From contig JALQYQ010000068.1 of assembly GCA_023262855.1 (NCBI GenBank), forward strand, positions 1 to 64,000: 64,000 nt of DNA, given 5' to 3'. Origin of the DNA: Crocinitomicaceae bacterium. Its GTDB lineage: Bacteria > Bacteroidota > Bacteroidia > Flavobacteriales_D > Crocinitomicaceae. The notes under the pieces were generated by a model that was given only the letters and a program-made list of their open reading frames with translations, was not told where the DNA came from and ran no database searches. Shown piece by piece: positions 27,725 to 36,018 of the stretch; the first letter of the stretch is position 1; the number at the start of each line of letters is the position of its first letter. The translations under genes were made by a program, and so were the position numbers.

Positions 27725-27737
27725 AAAGAGAGAGAAT

Positions 27738-29342
27738 ATGGAATTCGATTTGCCAAAAGACACATCTTCAATTATTAAGGTAATTGGTGTTGGTGGAGGT
27801 GGTAGCAATGCAGTTAACCACATGTACGGTCAGGGAATTATCGGTGTTGACTTTATCGTATGTAATACGGATCGTCAAGCATTGGATATTTCTCCAGTTC
27901 CTTATAAAATTCAATTGGGACCATCATTAACAGAAGGTCGTGGTGCTGGTGCAATTCCTGAAATTGGAATGAACGCAGCAATTGAAAACATTGAAGAAAT
28001 TCGAGAATTGCTAGGAAAAAATACGAAAATGGTTTTCGTTACTGCAGGAATGGGTGGTGGTACTGGTACTGGTGCTGCTCCAGTTATTGCTCAAGTTGCG
28101 AAAGAATTGGGTATTTTGACTGTTGGTATCGTTACAGTTCCTTTCAACTTTGAAGGACGTAAGAGAAGACAACAAGCTGAAGAAGGAATGGACAAAATGC
28201 GCGAAAACGTTGACACTTTATTGGTAATCAACAATGAGCGTTTAAGAGAGATTACAGGTAATTTAACTATTGGAAATGCGTTTGCTCAAGCAGATGACGT
28301 TTTAACAACGGCTGCTAAAGGTATCGCTGAAGTAATTGCTGTTACTGGTGCAATTAACGTGGATTTCAACGACGTGAAAACGGTGATGAAAGACAGCGGT
28401 GTTGCAATTATGGGTAGCGCAGCGGCTGAAGGTGAGAACAGAGCAACAATTGCTGTTCAACAAGCATTGAATTCTCCATTGTTGAATGATAATGATATTA
28501 GTGGCGCGCAATACGTCTTATTGAACATTACTTACGGTGATAAAGAAGTGTTGATGGACGAAATCACTGAAATCACAGATTATATTCAAGAAGAAGCAGG
28601 GTCAACTGCAGATGTAATTTGGGGTCACGGTTACGATCCAACGTTAGGAGACAAATTAAGTGTAACACTTATTGCTACTGGTTTTCAATCGCACCCAATT
28701 ACTGGTTTTGAAAAAGCACCTGTGAAAACAGTTCGCACATTGGACGAAGAGCCAAAAAATGAGATTGTGGCTCCATTGGAGTCACCAACTCAAGTAAACA
28801 CCTTCAACAACGCAGTAGAAGTGAAAGCTGTTGTAGAAGAGCCTTTTTTAAAGCCAGAAGCATTGAATGAAGTAAAAGTTGAAGCGACAAATACATTTGT
28901 TGCTCCTACTCCAGAAAACGTTTTCAAAGCGGAGGTTGAAGAGCAAAAAACAATGAGTTTTGATTGGGAAGTTGCGAATTCAACAAGCGAAACATCATCT
29001 GTTGAACGGAAGAAAGAAGAAGTTGTTCGTTTCTTGTTAGAAGATGACATGGAAGAAAAAGTGAGCTTAGATCACGTTTCAGCCAAAACAATTCTTTCTC
29101 CTGAAGAACAACAAAAAAGAACACAAGAACGCTTGGCAAAAATTCAAGAGTATACAAATAAATTGAAAAAAGCGGAGGGTATTGCTGAATTTGAAAACGA
29201 ACCAGCGTATATCAGAAGAAACATCAATTTGGATAACTCTAAACCAAGTTCAGAAGAATCATATAGCCGTTTCGGAATTTCATCTGATGAAAATGGAACG
29301 ACTTTGAGAAGTAATAATTTTTTACACGATAACGTAGACTAA
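27738..29342 (+). CDS. ftsZ: Cell division GTPase FtsZ
   Basis: FtsZ is the tubulin-like GTPase that forms the division ring. In this 534-residue protein the GTP-binding core covers about residues 1-320, with [10 protein letters not shown], the tubulin signature G106GGTGTG112 and the T7 loop region [12 protein letters not shown] long acidic linker (about 320-490) precedes the tail, which carries [10 protein letters not shown] and ends FLHDNVD, a tail I recall as common in flavobacterial FtsZ. Its TAA overlaps the yqeY ATG by one base; an 80-bp gap with a mini-ORF separates it from ftsA. Confidence 0.97.
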   Translation: MEFDLPKDTSSIIKVIGVGGGGSNAVNHMYGQGIIGVDFIVCNTDRQALDISPVPYKIQLGPSLTEGRGAGAIPEIGMNAAIENIEEIRELLGKNTKMVFVTAGMGGGTGTGAAPVIAQVAKELGILTVGIVTVPFNFEGRKRRQQAEEGMDKMRENVDTLLVINNERLREITGNLTIGNAFAQADDVLTTAAKGIAEVIAVTGAINVDFNDVKTVMKDSGVAIMGSAAAEGENRATIAVQQALNSPLLNDNDISGAQYVLLNITYGDKEVLMDEITEITDYIQEEAGSTADVIWGHGYDPTLGDKLSVTLIATGFQSHPITGFEKAPVKTVRTLDEEPKNEIVAPLESPTQVNTFNNAVEVKAVVEEPFLKPEALNEVKVEATNTFVAPTPENVFKAEVEEQKTMSFDWEVANSTSETSSVERKKEEVVRFLLEDDMEEKVSLDHVSAKTILSPEEQQKRTQERLAKIQEYTNKLKKAEGIAEFENEPAYIRRNINLDNSKPSSEESYSRFGISSDENGTTLRSNNFLHDNVD

Positions 29343-29788
29343 TGAGCTTCTCAGAACAAATTAATACGGATATCAAAAACGCAATGCTTGCCAAAGACAA
29401 AGAGAAATTGGCAGTTTTGCGTGACATTAAATCAAAATTGTTGTTGGAAGCAACTTCTGGAAACGGAGAAGCATCTGATGAAACAGCAATCAAGATTTGT
29501 GTGAAATTGCATAAACAACGTATGGAAACATACGAAATTTATAAAACACAAGGTCGTGAGGATTTAGCGGCAGACGAATTGTTCCAAGCTCAAGTGATTG
29601 AAGGATACCTTCCTAAAATGATGAGCGAGGATGAAGTAAGAGCAGAAGTTGTTGCTGCAATTGCCTCAACGGGAGCAACTGGACCTCAAGATATGGGTAA
29701 AGTAATGGGTGTGTTGTCAGGAAAATTGGCTGGTAAAGCCGACGGAAAAATGATTGCAGCACTTGTGAAAGAAAACCTAGCTAAATAA
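29342..29788 (+). CDS. GatB/YqeY domain-containing protein
   Basis: This 148-residue cytoplasmic protein matches the YqeY family throughout: MLAKDKEKLAVLRDIKSKLL at the N terminus, QVIEGYLPKMMSEDE in the middle and DMGKVMGVLSGKLAGKADGK at the C terminus. The C-terminal helical domain is shared with GatB, the tRNA-dependent amidotransferase subunit; the free-standing protein's role is uncertain. It is the last gene of the dcw transcript, coupled to ftsZ by a TAATG junction and followed by a strong terminator. Confidence 0.9.
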   Translation: MSFSEQINTDIKNAMLAKDKEKLAVLRDIKSKLLLEATSGNGEASDETAIKICVKLHKQRMETYEIYKTQGREDLAADELFQAQVIEGYLPKMMSEDEVRAEVVAAIASTGATGPQDMGKVMGVLSGKLAGKADGKMIAALVKENLAK

Positions 29789-29835
29789 GTTTCTATTCTC
29801 CCCCGATAAATTTTCGAATTTATCTTATTGTTGTA

Positions 29836-29871
29836 AAAACGCGTTCCACTACAGGGGAACGCGTTTTTTTT
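29836..29871 (+). terminator. Terminator of the dcw cluster
   Basis: A 12-bp perfect stem AAAACGCGTTCC (29836-29847) pairs with GGAACGCGTTTT (29856-29867), loop of 8, followed by T residues. It lies 48 bp past the yqeY stop. Confidence 0.9.
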
Positions 29872-29881
29872 CTTTTTATCA

Positions 29882-29930
29882 ATCTTCTAACCTCTAACTT
29901 CTACCTTCTATCTCTTAATTCTAATTTCTA
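29882..29930. repeat. Degenerate TCTAACYT low-complexity tract
   Basis: A pyrimidine-rich run of imperfect copies of TTCTAACCTCTAAC lies between the dcw terminator and mtnB. There is no open frame. It may be slipped-strand repeat DNA; any role as an upstream promoter element is unproved. Confidence 0.6.
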
Positions 29931-29934
29931 AATG

Positions 29935-29942
29935 TATATTTG
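29935..29942 (+). promoter_or_regulatory. -7 box four bases before the mtnB start
   Basis: TATATTTG-CACC-ATG. The -7 consensus match sits so near the ATG at 29947 that a transcript from it would be leaderless or nearly so. No TTG at about 19 bp upstream; the CT-rich tract occupies that region. Confidence 0.5.
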
Positions 29943-29946
29943 CACC

Positions 29947-30552
29947 ATGACACGTGAATCATTAAAAGAACAAATAGCAGAAACTATTCGTCATTATAAT
30001 GCGAAGGGATGGTCGCCTGCAACGTCTACAAATTATTCATTTAAAGATGAAAACGGTGTAATTTGGGTTTCTCGAAGCGGCGTTGATAAATCGCAATTCA
30101 CTGCAAATGATTTTATCACAGTGGATTCAACTGGTTTGGCGATTGGCGATTTTGTTGGAATTAAACCTTCAGCAGAAACGTTGATTCATTGTGTCTTGTA
30201 CGAATTGTTTCCAGAAACAAAAGTGATTCTTCACAGTCATTCTGTTTATCCAGTATTGATTTCTGCTGTTTTAGGCCCACAAATTACCTTTGAAGGTTAT
30301 GAAGTTCAAAAAGGTTTTGATGGACAAACAACACATGAAAACGCTGTAAACATTCCAATTCTTGACAACACGCAAGATATGACGGCATTCAAACAAACGT
30401 TGATCAATGAAGTAAATCGCATTCAGCACCATTCGTTTATCATGCGCAAACATGGAACGTATGCATGGGGGAAAAATCTGTTCGAAGCAAAACGCCATCT
30501 TGAAACATTGGAGTATTTATGTCAATGTGAATGGATGCTAAAAAACGCATAA
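29947..30552 (+). CDS. mtnB: Methylthioribulose-1-phosphate dehydratase
   Basis: MtnB dehydrates 5-methylthioribulose-1-phosphate in the methionine salvage pathway (class II aldolase fold, Zn-dependent). The 201-residue protein starts MTRESLKEQIAETIRHYNAKGW; SPATSTNYSFK is typical of MtnB. The zinc ligands H96 and H98 lie in ILHSHSVYP, with a further His in RKHGTYAWG. The frame is open to an ATG at 29932, but that would translate the promoter box, so 29947 is chosen. The next gene is mtnD. Confidence 0.93.
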   Translation: MTRESLKEQIAETIRHYNAKGWSPATSTNYSFKDENGVIWVSRSGVDKSQFTANDFITVDSTGLAIGDFVGIKPSAETLIHCVLYELFPETKVILHSHSVYPVLISAVLGPQITFEGYEVQKGFDGQTTHENAVNIPILDNTQDMTAFKQTLINEVNRIQHHSFIMRKHGTYAWGKNLFEAKRHLETLEYLCQCEWMLKNA

Positions 30553-30563
30553 TAATAAATCAC

Positions 30564-30577
30564 TCCGCCGCGGCGGA
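30564..30577. repeat. GC-rich perfect palindrome
   Basis: TCCGCCGCGGCGGA is a perfect 14-bp palindrome of high GC content in an AT-rich intergenic gap of 61 bp. It has no T-run, so it is not a terminator; it may be a REP-like element. Confidence 0.6.
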
Positions 30578-30587
30578 CACCAATTAC

Positions 30588-30605
30588 AAATCACGAATCA
30601 CAAAT
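30588..30605. repeat. Dispersed 18-bp repeat, copy 1
   Basis: AAATCACGAATCACAAAT here is identical to 55106-55123, both in intergenic gaps just outside genes. An internal pattern of AATCAC units gives it a slippage-like look. Confidence 0.6.
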
Positions 30606-30613
30606 CTGAAAGT

Positions 30614-31153
30614 ATGGCAATATTATCAATCCCAGAAAAGAACATTGAAATCAGAAATGCTGAAGAAATCAGAGCATTTTTCAAGGAAAGAGGCGTTTTC
30701 TTTGACCAATGGACATGTGATGTTGTTTTTGACGATAAAGCAACGCAAGAAGAGATTTTAGCAGCTTATTCAAAAGATTTGACCCCGTTCATGGAACAAG
30801 GAGGATACCAAACAGCAGATGTAATTTCGATCAACAAACTGACGGAAAATTATGATGCGATTCGTGCAAAGTTTCTTTCAGAACATACACATTCAGAAGA
30901 TGAAATTCGCTTCTTTGTGGACGGGCAAGGATTGTTTTGGTTCAATTTAGAAACCGAACCTGTGTTTAATTTACTTTGCGAAAAAGGAGATTTAATTTCT
31001 GTTCCAGCAGGAACAAAACACTGGTTTGATGCCGGTGAAACAAACCCATTCGTGAAAGCCATTCGCATTTTCATCGATATGAGTGGTTGGGTGCCGCATT
31101 ATACTGAATCGAAATTGGAACAAAAATTTGCTGATTTCAATGTTCCGAAGTAA
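30614..31153 (+). CDS. mtnD: Acireductone dioxygenase
   Basis: MtnD (ARD, cupin fold) oxidises acireductone to the keto-acid precursor of methionine plus formate (Fe enzyme), or off pathway to CO (Ni enzyme). The metal ligands are H91, H93, E97 and H136, in EHTHSEDEIRFF and GTKHWFDAG. The 179-residue length fits. It follows mtnB by 61 bp and is separated from mtnC by an opposite-strand gene. Confidence 0.95.
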   Translation: MAILSIPEKNIEIRNAEEIRAFFKERGVFFDQWTCDVVFDDKATQEEILAAYSKDLTPFMEQGGYQTADVISINKLTENYDAIRAKFLSEHTHSEDEIRFFVDGQGLFWFNLETEPVFNLLCEKGDLISVPAGTKHWFDAGETNPFVKAIRIFIDMSGWVPHYTESKLEQKFADFNVPK

Positions 31154-31164
31154 TTAATTACCGA

Positions 31165-31947
31165 TCAGAAGTTTATCGTGTACCCAATATTAATTCCAAT
31201 CATGCGCAAATTCGTGTGATAGACTTCCGCAATCTTGTGTTCGTGGATTTGATTTGTTGTTACATTGATAAAACTTGCATTGATATCACCTGAAGTATGC
31301 GTTACTTGTGTATCGTGCACTTCGTCTTGCATGTAACGAACATTCACATATTCAAAGTGATTGAATCCACTTAAGTAACTAGCCGAAATGGTAAGTTTGT
31401 GTGTGTTTTCTGAAGAAATTCCTTTGAAGAGTTTTTCCATAGAAATCTGAGCACCAATTTCACCACCATAAACAAATCCTGCAAAACGCTGTGTTGTTTC
31501 TCGATCCAAAGGTTGACAGTCATCTTCATCTTGAGGATCAGCAATGACAATTTTTGTTTTAAAGTTGGCTACACCTATTTGTGGTGTGAAGTATCCGCGA
31601 ACAGCATGATAATCTCTTCCAATCATGACTTTTGTACCCAATAAATATTTGTGCATTGAACTTGTGTATGAAACATCCGTTGTTGTTTGAGATCCATTAT
31701 CGAACATATACGTTTGCTGCAATGTTTTAGCTGAATAACTACCCCAACTTGCTTTAAATTCTAAGAACACAGGAGCAGTGTAAAAAGGTGAGTAAGCACC
31801 CGAAAAACCAAAACCAACATTGGTTCCCATTTTAGGCATTTCACTTTTGATTGGAATGTCAATTGGAATAAATGTACCTAGTTGACCATGTTGCGAAAAT
31901 CCAGAAAAGCTGATACTTGCCAAAAGAAAAAGTAAGATTGATTTCAT
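31165..31947 (-). CDS. Outer-membrane beta-barrel-like protein
   Basis: From the ATG at 31947 the 260-residue product has a signal peptide (MKSILLFLLASISFSGFSQ). The frame is open up to 32043 but the extension is not signal-like. The mature protein alternates hydrophobic and polar residues and ends in Phe (IGINIGYTINF), as expected for an outer-membrane barrel. A Cys occurs only once (EDDCQPLD). It interrupts the mtn genes on the opposite strand and its stop lies 11 bp from that of mtnD. The function is unknown. Confidence 0.75.
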   Translation of the reverse strand: MKSILLFLLASISFSGFSQHGQLGTFIPIDIPIKSEMPKMGTNVGFGFSGAYSPFYTAPVFLEFKASWGSYSAKTLQQTYMFDNGSQTTTDVSYTSSMHKYLLGTKVMIGRDYHAVRGYFTPQIGVANFKTKIVIADPQDEDDCQPLDRETTQRFAGFVYGGEIGAQISMEKLFKGISSENTHKLTISASYLSGFNHFEYVNVRYMQDEVHDTQVTHTSGDINASFINVTTNQIHEHKIAEVYHTNLRMIGINIGYTINF

Positions 31948-32040
31948 AAGCTTATATTTATTTGTTAGACATTTAAATTCACACAATGTTACAGCCAACT
32001 TACAAATGATATACCACGATTTCTTTTCTTCGAATTCACA

Positions 32041-32048
32041 CAAAAATA
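32041..32048 (-). promoter_or_regulatory. -7 box for the beta-barrel gene
   Basis: The minus strand reads TATTTTTG about 94 bp before the ATG at 31947; a GTT rather than TTG lies 19 nt upstream, so only half the consensus fits. It is 49 bp from the divergent mtnC start. Confidence 0.35.
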
Positions 32049-32096
32049 ATAGGAAGCCAATCGAAAGAACCCGTCGATTATTCTTTTCTTTGTGGT

Positions 32097-32789
32097 ATGA
32101 AGATTGAAAATGTAAAATACATTCTAACAGATATTGAAGGAACTACGACTTCTGTTAAGTTTGTTTACGATGTTTTATTCCCGTATTTCCGTTCCCATAT
32201 TGGAGAATTGCGCGATTTGGTTTCGCAAGAATCTGTGCAAACTGCTTTTCGTCAAACGGTGGAATTGGCGGCAAGTTTGGAAAATAAAAAGTTGAACTCA
32301 GTTGATGATATCATCAATACGTTGTATCGCTGGAGTGAAGAAGATCGCAAAATCACACCTTTGAAAACGGTCCAAGGAGTTCTTTGGGAAAAAGGGTATA
32401 CATCTGGTGAAATTAAAGGTCATGTTTACGAAGAAGTTGCAGAATCTTTGAAATCATGGAAAGAACAAGGTATAGAACTTGGTGTTTTTTCTTCAGGTTC
32501 AATCGCCGCTCAGAAACTAATTTTTGGTTACAGTGAAGCAGGCGATTTGACACCTTATTTCTCACATTATTTTGATACAACAACAGGTGGGAAACGTGAA
32601 TTGGAAACCTATCCTAAAATTGCAGATGCAGTGAATTTTCCAGCTGAATCAATTCTTTTTCTTTCTGATATTGTTGAAGAATTGGAAGCTGCAAAGGCCG
32701 CTGGTTTCCAAACAGTACAATTGGTACGACCTGGCACAACTGCATCGTGGGAGAAATGTGTGAATGATTTTAGGGAAATAGAATTATAA
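32097..32789 (+). CDS. mtnC: Enolase-phosphatase (methionine salvage)
   Basis: MtnC is a HAD-family enzyme that enolises and dephosphorylates 2,3-diketo-5-methylthiopentyl-1-phosphate. The 230-residue protein has the HAD nucleophile D12 in ILTDIEGTTTS and motif II FSSGSIAAQ, with motif IV FLSDIVEE. Sixteen bases separate it from mtnA, so the two form one operon. Confidence 0.95.
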   Translation: MKIENVKYILTDIEGTTTSVKFVYDVLFPYFRSHIGELRDLVSQESVQTAFRQTVELAASLENKKLNSVDDIINTLYRWSEEDRKITPLKTVQGVLWEKGYTSGEIKGHVYEEVAESLKSWKEQGIELGVFSSGSIAAQKLIFGYSEAGDLTPYFSHYFDTTTGGKRELETYPKIADAVNFPAESILFLSDIVEELEAAKAAGFQTVQLVRPGTTASWEKCVNDFREIEL

Positions 32790-32804
32790 AAAATTAGAAC
32801 TGAT

Positions 32805-33890
32805 ATGGGAAAATTTAGAACCATTTGGACAACCGAAGATAAGTATGTTGAAGTAATTGATCAACGCAAATTACCGCATGAATTTGTTGTTGTGAAATTA
32901 GAAACCTACGAAGATGCTGAAGAAGCAATCAAAGACATGACCGTTCGTGGAGCGCCTTTAATTGGCGCAACAGCAGCGTACGGAATTTATTTGGCTGTTA
33001 GAGAAATGATTGAAGAAGAGTTGGATGGAACATTTTTAGATCAGGCATTTACGGATTTGCGTGCTTCACGTCCAACAGCAGTAAATTTATTTTGGGCCTT
33101 GGATAAAATGCGTGAAGCATTGGATAACTGCGAAGGCGATTTCTTACAAACTGCTTGGGAAGCTGCTGCTGCAATTGTTGAAGAAGACGTGGAAACTTGT
33201 CGCATGATTGGCGTTCATGGTTTACCAATTATTGAAGAAATTTCAAAACGTAAGAATGGTGAAGTAGTCAACATTTTAACGCATTGCAACGCTGGAATGT
33301 TGGGTTGTGTTGAATGGGGAACAATTACATCTCCAATCTACCAAGCAATGGAAAAAGGATTGAAAGTTCACGTTTGGGTGGATGAAACACGTCCACGTAA
33401 CCAAGGTTCTAATTTGACATGTTATGAATTGACACGCCATGGTGTTCCGCACACGCTAATCGTTGACAATGCTGGTGGACACTTGATGCAACACGGAATG
33501 GTCGACATGGTAATTGTTGGAACGGATCGCACAACACGAAATGGAGATGTGGCTAATAAAATTGGAACGTATTTGAAAGCATTGGCAGCGAAAGATAACA
33601 ATGTACCTTTTTATGTTGCATTGCCATCAACCACCTTAGACATGACAATTCGTGATGGATTGAAAGAAATTCCAATTGAAGAGCGTAATCAAGACGAAGT
33701 GCGCTACATGATTGGAAAAGGCGCAAACGGTAAAATTCAACCAGTATTGATTTGTCCGGAAACAACGCAAGCAAGTAATTATGGCTTCGACGTTACGCCG
33801 GCTCATTTAGTAACAAAAATAATTACGGAACGCGGAGTTTGCGATGCTTCGGAAGAAGGATTAGTGAGTTTGTTTCCGGAGTATATATAA
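32805..33890 (+). CDS. mtnA: Methylthioribose-1-phosphate isomerase
   Basis: MtnA converts 5-methylthioribose-1-phosphate to the ribulose form, the first step handled here. The family signatures are MTVRGAPLIGATAAYG, LTHCNAGMLG with the catalytic Cys, VDETRPRNQG and GTDRTTRNGDVANKIGTY. The 361-residue length is normal. No mtnK, mtnN or aminotransferase gene (mtnE) is nearby, so the substrate-forming and final steps are encoded elsewhere or use other enzymes. A terminator follows. Confidence 0.96.
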   Translation: MGKFRTIWTTEDKYVEVIDQRKLPHEFVVVKLETYEDAEEAIKDMTVRGAPLIGATAAYGIYLAVREMIEEELDGTFLDQAFTDLRASRPTAVNLFWALDKMREALDNCEGDFLQTAWEAAAAIVEEDVETCRMIGVHGLPIIEEISKRKNGEVVNILTHCNAGMLGCVEWGTITSPIYQAMEKGLKVHVWVDETRPRNQGSNLTCYELTRHGVPHTLIVDNAGGHLMQHGMVDMVIVGTDRTTRNGDVANKIGTYLKALAAKDNNVPFYVALPSTTLDMTIRDGLKEIPIEERNQDEVRYMIGKGANGKIQPVLICPETTQASNYGFDVTPAHLVTKIITERGVCDASEEGLVSLFPEYI

Positions 33891-33909
33891 AGAAACCTAT
33901 ATTGATTTC

Positions 33910-33945
33910 AATCCTCTGTTCGATTCGTCGGATAGAGGATTTTTT
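33910..33945 (+). terminator. Terminator of mtnC-mtnA
   Basis: AATCCTCT (33910-33917) pairs with AGAGGATT (33934-33941), followed by TTTT. It lies 20 bp after the mtnA stop. Confidence 0.8.
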
Positions 33946-33954
33946 GTACTAAAC

Positions 33955-34548
33955 TTATCCTTCAAGTAGAACCGTTACCCACGGATCTTCTGTTGTCTCA
34001 CGAATCATTTTTCCTGATCGTTTGTAGAAACGGTAAAAAGCTTCTTCTCCATTTGCTGAATAGAAAATCTCGACTTTTGGAATCCCATTCGAATACGTAA
34101 TTGCCTTACTAACAATTCGTTCTGTTTGATCATAGAGTAGCACAACAATTGTTTTCCATCGTTTGTATTTTCGTTCACGCTTTTGTACAACCCAACGACC
34201 AGTTTTGTGTCCATTGACATACAAACCTTCTTCTTTTACGGTAATTGGATAGTTTAAATAAGAATAAAGTTTGGTCGCACCATTCAAGGTATCATTGATG
34301 TATTTTGCATCCATCGTAATGCGTTCTTGTTGGTCGCGAAAAATCCAATTACCGTTTCGAACCCCATTTTCATTTGATTCACCAATTTCGTATGGATTCC
34401 AGTTTAAATCATATTGAACCCACGAATAATGAATGCCTTTTATCGTAGTATCACGCTGTGAAAAAGATAAAAATGGTAGAAAAAGAAATAATATGAATTT
34501 CACGTAGCTTGAATTTGAATGTAGCTCAAAAATACAGTTTTTCTGCAT
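33955..34548 (-). CDS. Exported MORN-like repeat protein
   Basis: I set the start at the ATG at 34548 (197 residues); an alternative TTG at 34566 lies inside a terminator hairpin. A hydrophobic segment (KFILFLFLPFLSFSQ, residues 18-32) follows a short polar start, so it is a signal peptide or anchor. The mature part has MORN-variant units of the type GVRNGNWIFRD and YVNGHKTGRWVVQK. Such proteins usually sit at the envelope; the function is unknown. It follows the YHYH gene across a terminator, so it may depend on read-through. Confidence 0.7.
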   Translation of the reverse strand: MQKNCIFELHSNSSYVKFILFLFLPFLSFSQRDTTIKGIHYSWVQYDLNWNPYEIGESNENGVRNGNWIFRDQQERITMDAKYINDTLNGATKLYSYLNYPITVKEEGLYVNGHKTGRWVVQKRERKYKRWKTIVVLLYDQTERIVSKAITYSNGIPKVEIFYSANGEEAFYRFYKRSGKMIRETTEDPWVTVLLEG

Positions 34549-34578
34549 AAAAAAATCCTCAACCAATGGCTGAGGATT
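34549..34578 (-). terminator. Terminator after the YHYH gene, abutting the next start codon
   Basis: AATCCTCA (34554-34561) pairs with TGAGGATT (34571-34578), loop 9 nt, and the minus strand continues with seven T that run directly into the ATG at 34548. This makes it a possible attenuator rather than a simple end. Confidence 0.75.
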
Positions 34579-34596
34579 CCTTTTCTAATAGATTGA

Positions 34597-35961
34597 CTAT
34601 TCAGCAATCACTACTGAATAACTCGTTGCTTGTGCGCCTGATTTTACATGCACAAAATAAGTTCCATTGTATAAAGTTGCTACATCAAAATAAGCAATTG
34701 TACTTCCTTTTTGAATCGTTTGTGTTTGAATCAATTTTCCATTGGCATCTGTCAAATCAATCACGATTTCATTTGAGTTTAATCCTGTTGTTTGAACCAT
34801 AATGATATCAGCAGAAGGATTTGGGAATACTTTAAAGTCAATTTTTTTCGTTTCGTCGATTCCAGCTGTTGAGGTGTAAGTTGTGACAGCTTCAGAAATA
34901 CTTGTAACAGTTCCGGCAGTTTTTACGCCATAATATGTTGGACCAACTGCATACGGATATGCAGAATTATGATTGGCATCTACGGTAGCGAAATAGCAAT
35001 AGATTCCAGCTGGATATTCTGGTGTCACACAAAAACGACCATTGTGCTCATCTAAATAATCTGCTTGACCTGGATGAGATACAAATTCGTAATCTTCACG
35101 GAAATACCCCAACGGATAAGTTGTGCTAACCGCTGGACCATCAGCCACATCTGTTCCATCTGCCCAAACAGTTCTAGTGGTAATGTTTCTTAATTGATAA
35201 CCTGATTTGATGCGTACGATTCCACCTGTTCCATCAGCATTTGCATAACCATAAGCACCATAAATTGGGAATCCGTCATATGCATAACCAATCAATGGCG
35301 AATGTTCAGCTGGATTGATAGCATATAATCCATCAGCAGCATATAAATCACAAATCGCAGAAATGACATTTAAATCTAAATTGTACGCACTTGGGTTTTG
35401 GTGATGGTGGTAATTTCCCATCGCTGGATGTCCTTTAGAACAGTCAAAACCAGGTTTTTCTGCGGGAACGGCATCACGATTCCATGGCATTGATGCTGTT
35501 GGTCCTCCCGGACATGGTGGATTTCCAGGTCCGCCACAAAGTGCACTAGTTGCATTGTTCCAAGCCACGCCATCACGGTAATCAAAAAGTGCTACACCGT
35601 TGATGAAAATTCCAATATTTCCTCCCGACGTGGCTGTTAATGTACCTGTGTTTTGAACTGGATTTAATGGAATTTTAAAAATCGCATTTTGATCTGTTGC
35701 CAACGATGGATTTCCGTCGAGAAACGGTCCTGTAGTGTAAGCTGGAATTCCATTCGTAGAAACGTAAACCCAATTGCTTGAATATTGTACAGTTTGAACA
35801 TTTGCTTCTACTGCATCCTGAATGGCAGTTGAATTTCCAGAAACATAATGACTTCCCATTAATCCGGTTGTATTCTGTAACCAAGATGTAATTGCTGGAT
35901 TTGTTTGAGCAAAAGAAAAGGGTGTAATTCCTAAGCTCAAGGCTATAAATAGTTTTCTCAT
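34597..35961 (-). CDS. YHYH-domain protein with type IX sorting domain
   Basis: This 454-residue protein has a signal peptide (MRKLFIALSLGITPFSFAQ), a YHYH-type domain in the middle (GHPAMGNYHHHQNPSAYNL, DGFPIYGAYGYANADG) and a C-terminal type A sorting domain (VFPNPSADIIMV, then YNGTYFVHVKSGAQATSY), so it should be exported to the cell surface by type IX secretion. The His-rich motif is a candidate metal site. It lies 57 bp downstream of the MauG/MbnH-like gene in the sigma-factor-led unit and precedes a terminator. Confidence 0.85.
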   Translation of the reverse strand: MRKLFIALSLGITPFSFAQTNPAITSWLQNTTGLMGSHYVSGNSTAIQDAVEANVQTVQYSSNWVYVSTNGIPAYTTGPFLDGNPSLATDQNAIFKIPLNPVQNTGTLTATSGGNIGIFINGVALFDYRDGVAWNNATSALCGGPGNPPCPGGPTASMPWNRDAVPAEKPGFDCSKGHPAMGNYHHHQNPSAYNLDLNVISAICDLYAADGLYAINPAEHSPLIGYAYDGFPIYGAYGYANADGTGGIVRIKSGYQLRNITTRTVWADGTDVADGPAVSTTYPLGYFREDYEFVSHPGQADYLDEHNGRFCVTPEYPAGIYCYFATVDANHNSAYPYAVGPTYYGVKTAGTVTSISEAVTTYTSTAGIDETKKIDFKVFPNPSADIIMVQTTGLNSNEIVIDLTDANGKLIQTQTIQKGSTIAYFDVATLYNGTYFVHVKSGAQATSYSVVIAE

Positions 35962-36018
35962 AGTTTATCGATTTACTTCTTAGTTGTTATTTAAATTAAA
36001 AACTTGCGCTCCAATACA

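Noticed and set aside
34549-34566. TTG start (MVEDFF) for the MORN-like protein
   Set aside because: It lies in the terminator hairpin and gives residues before the leader; the ATG at 34548 is better.
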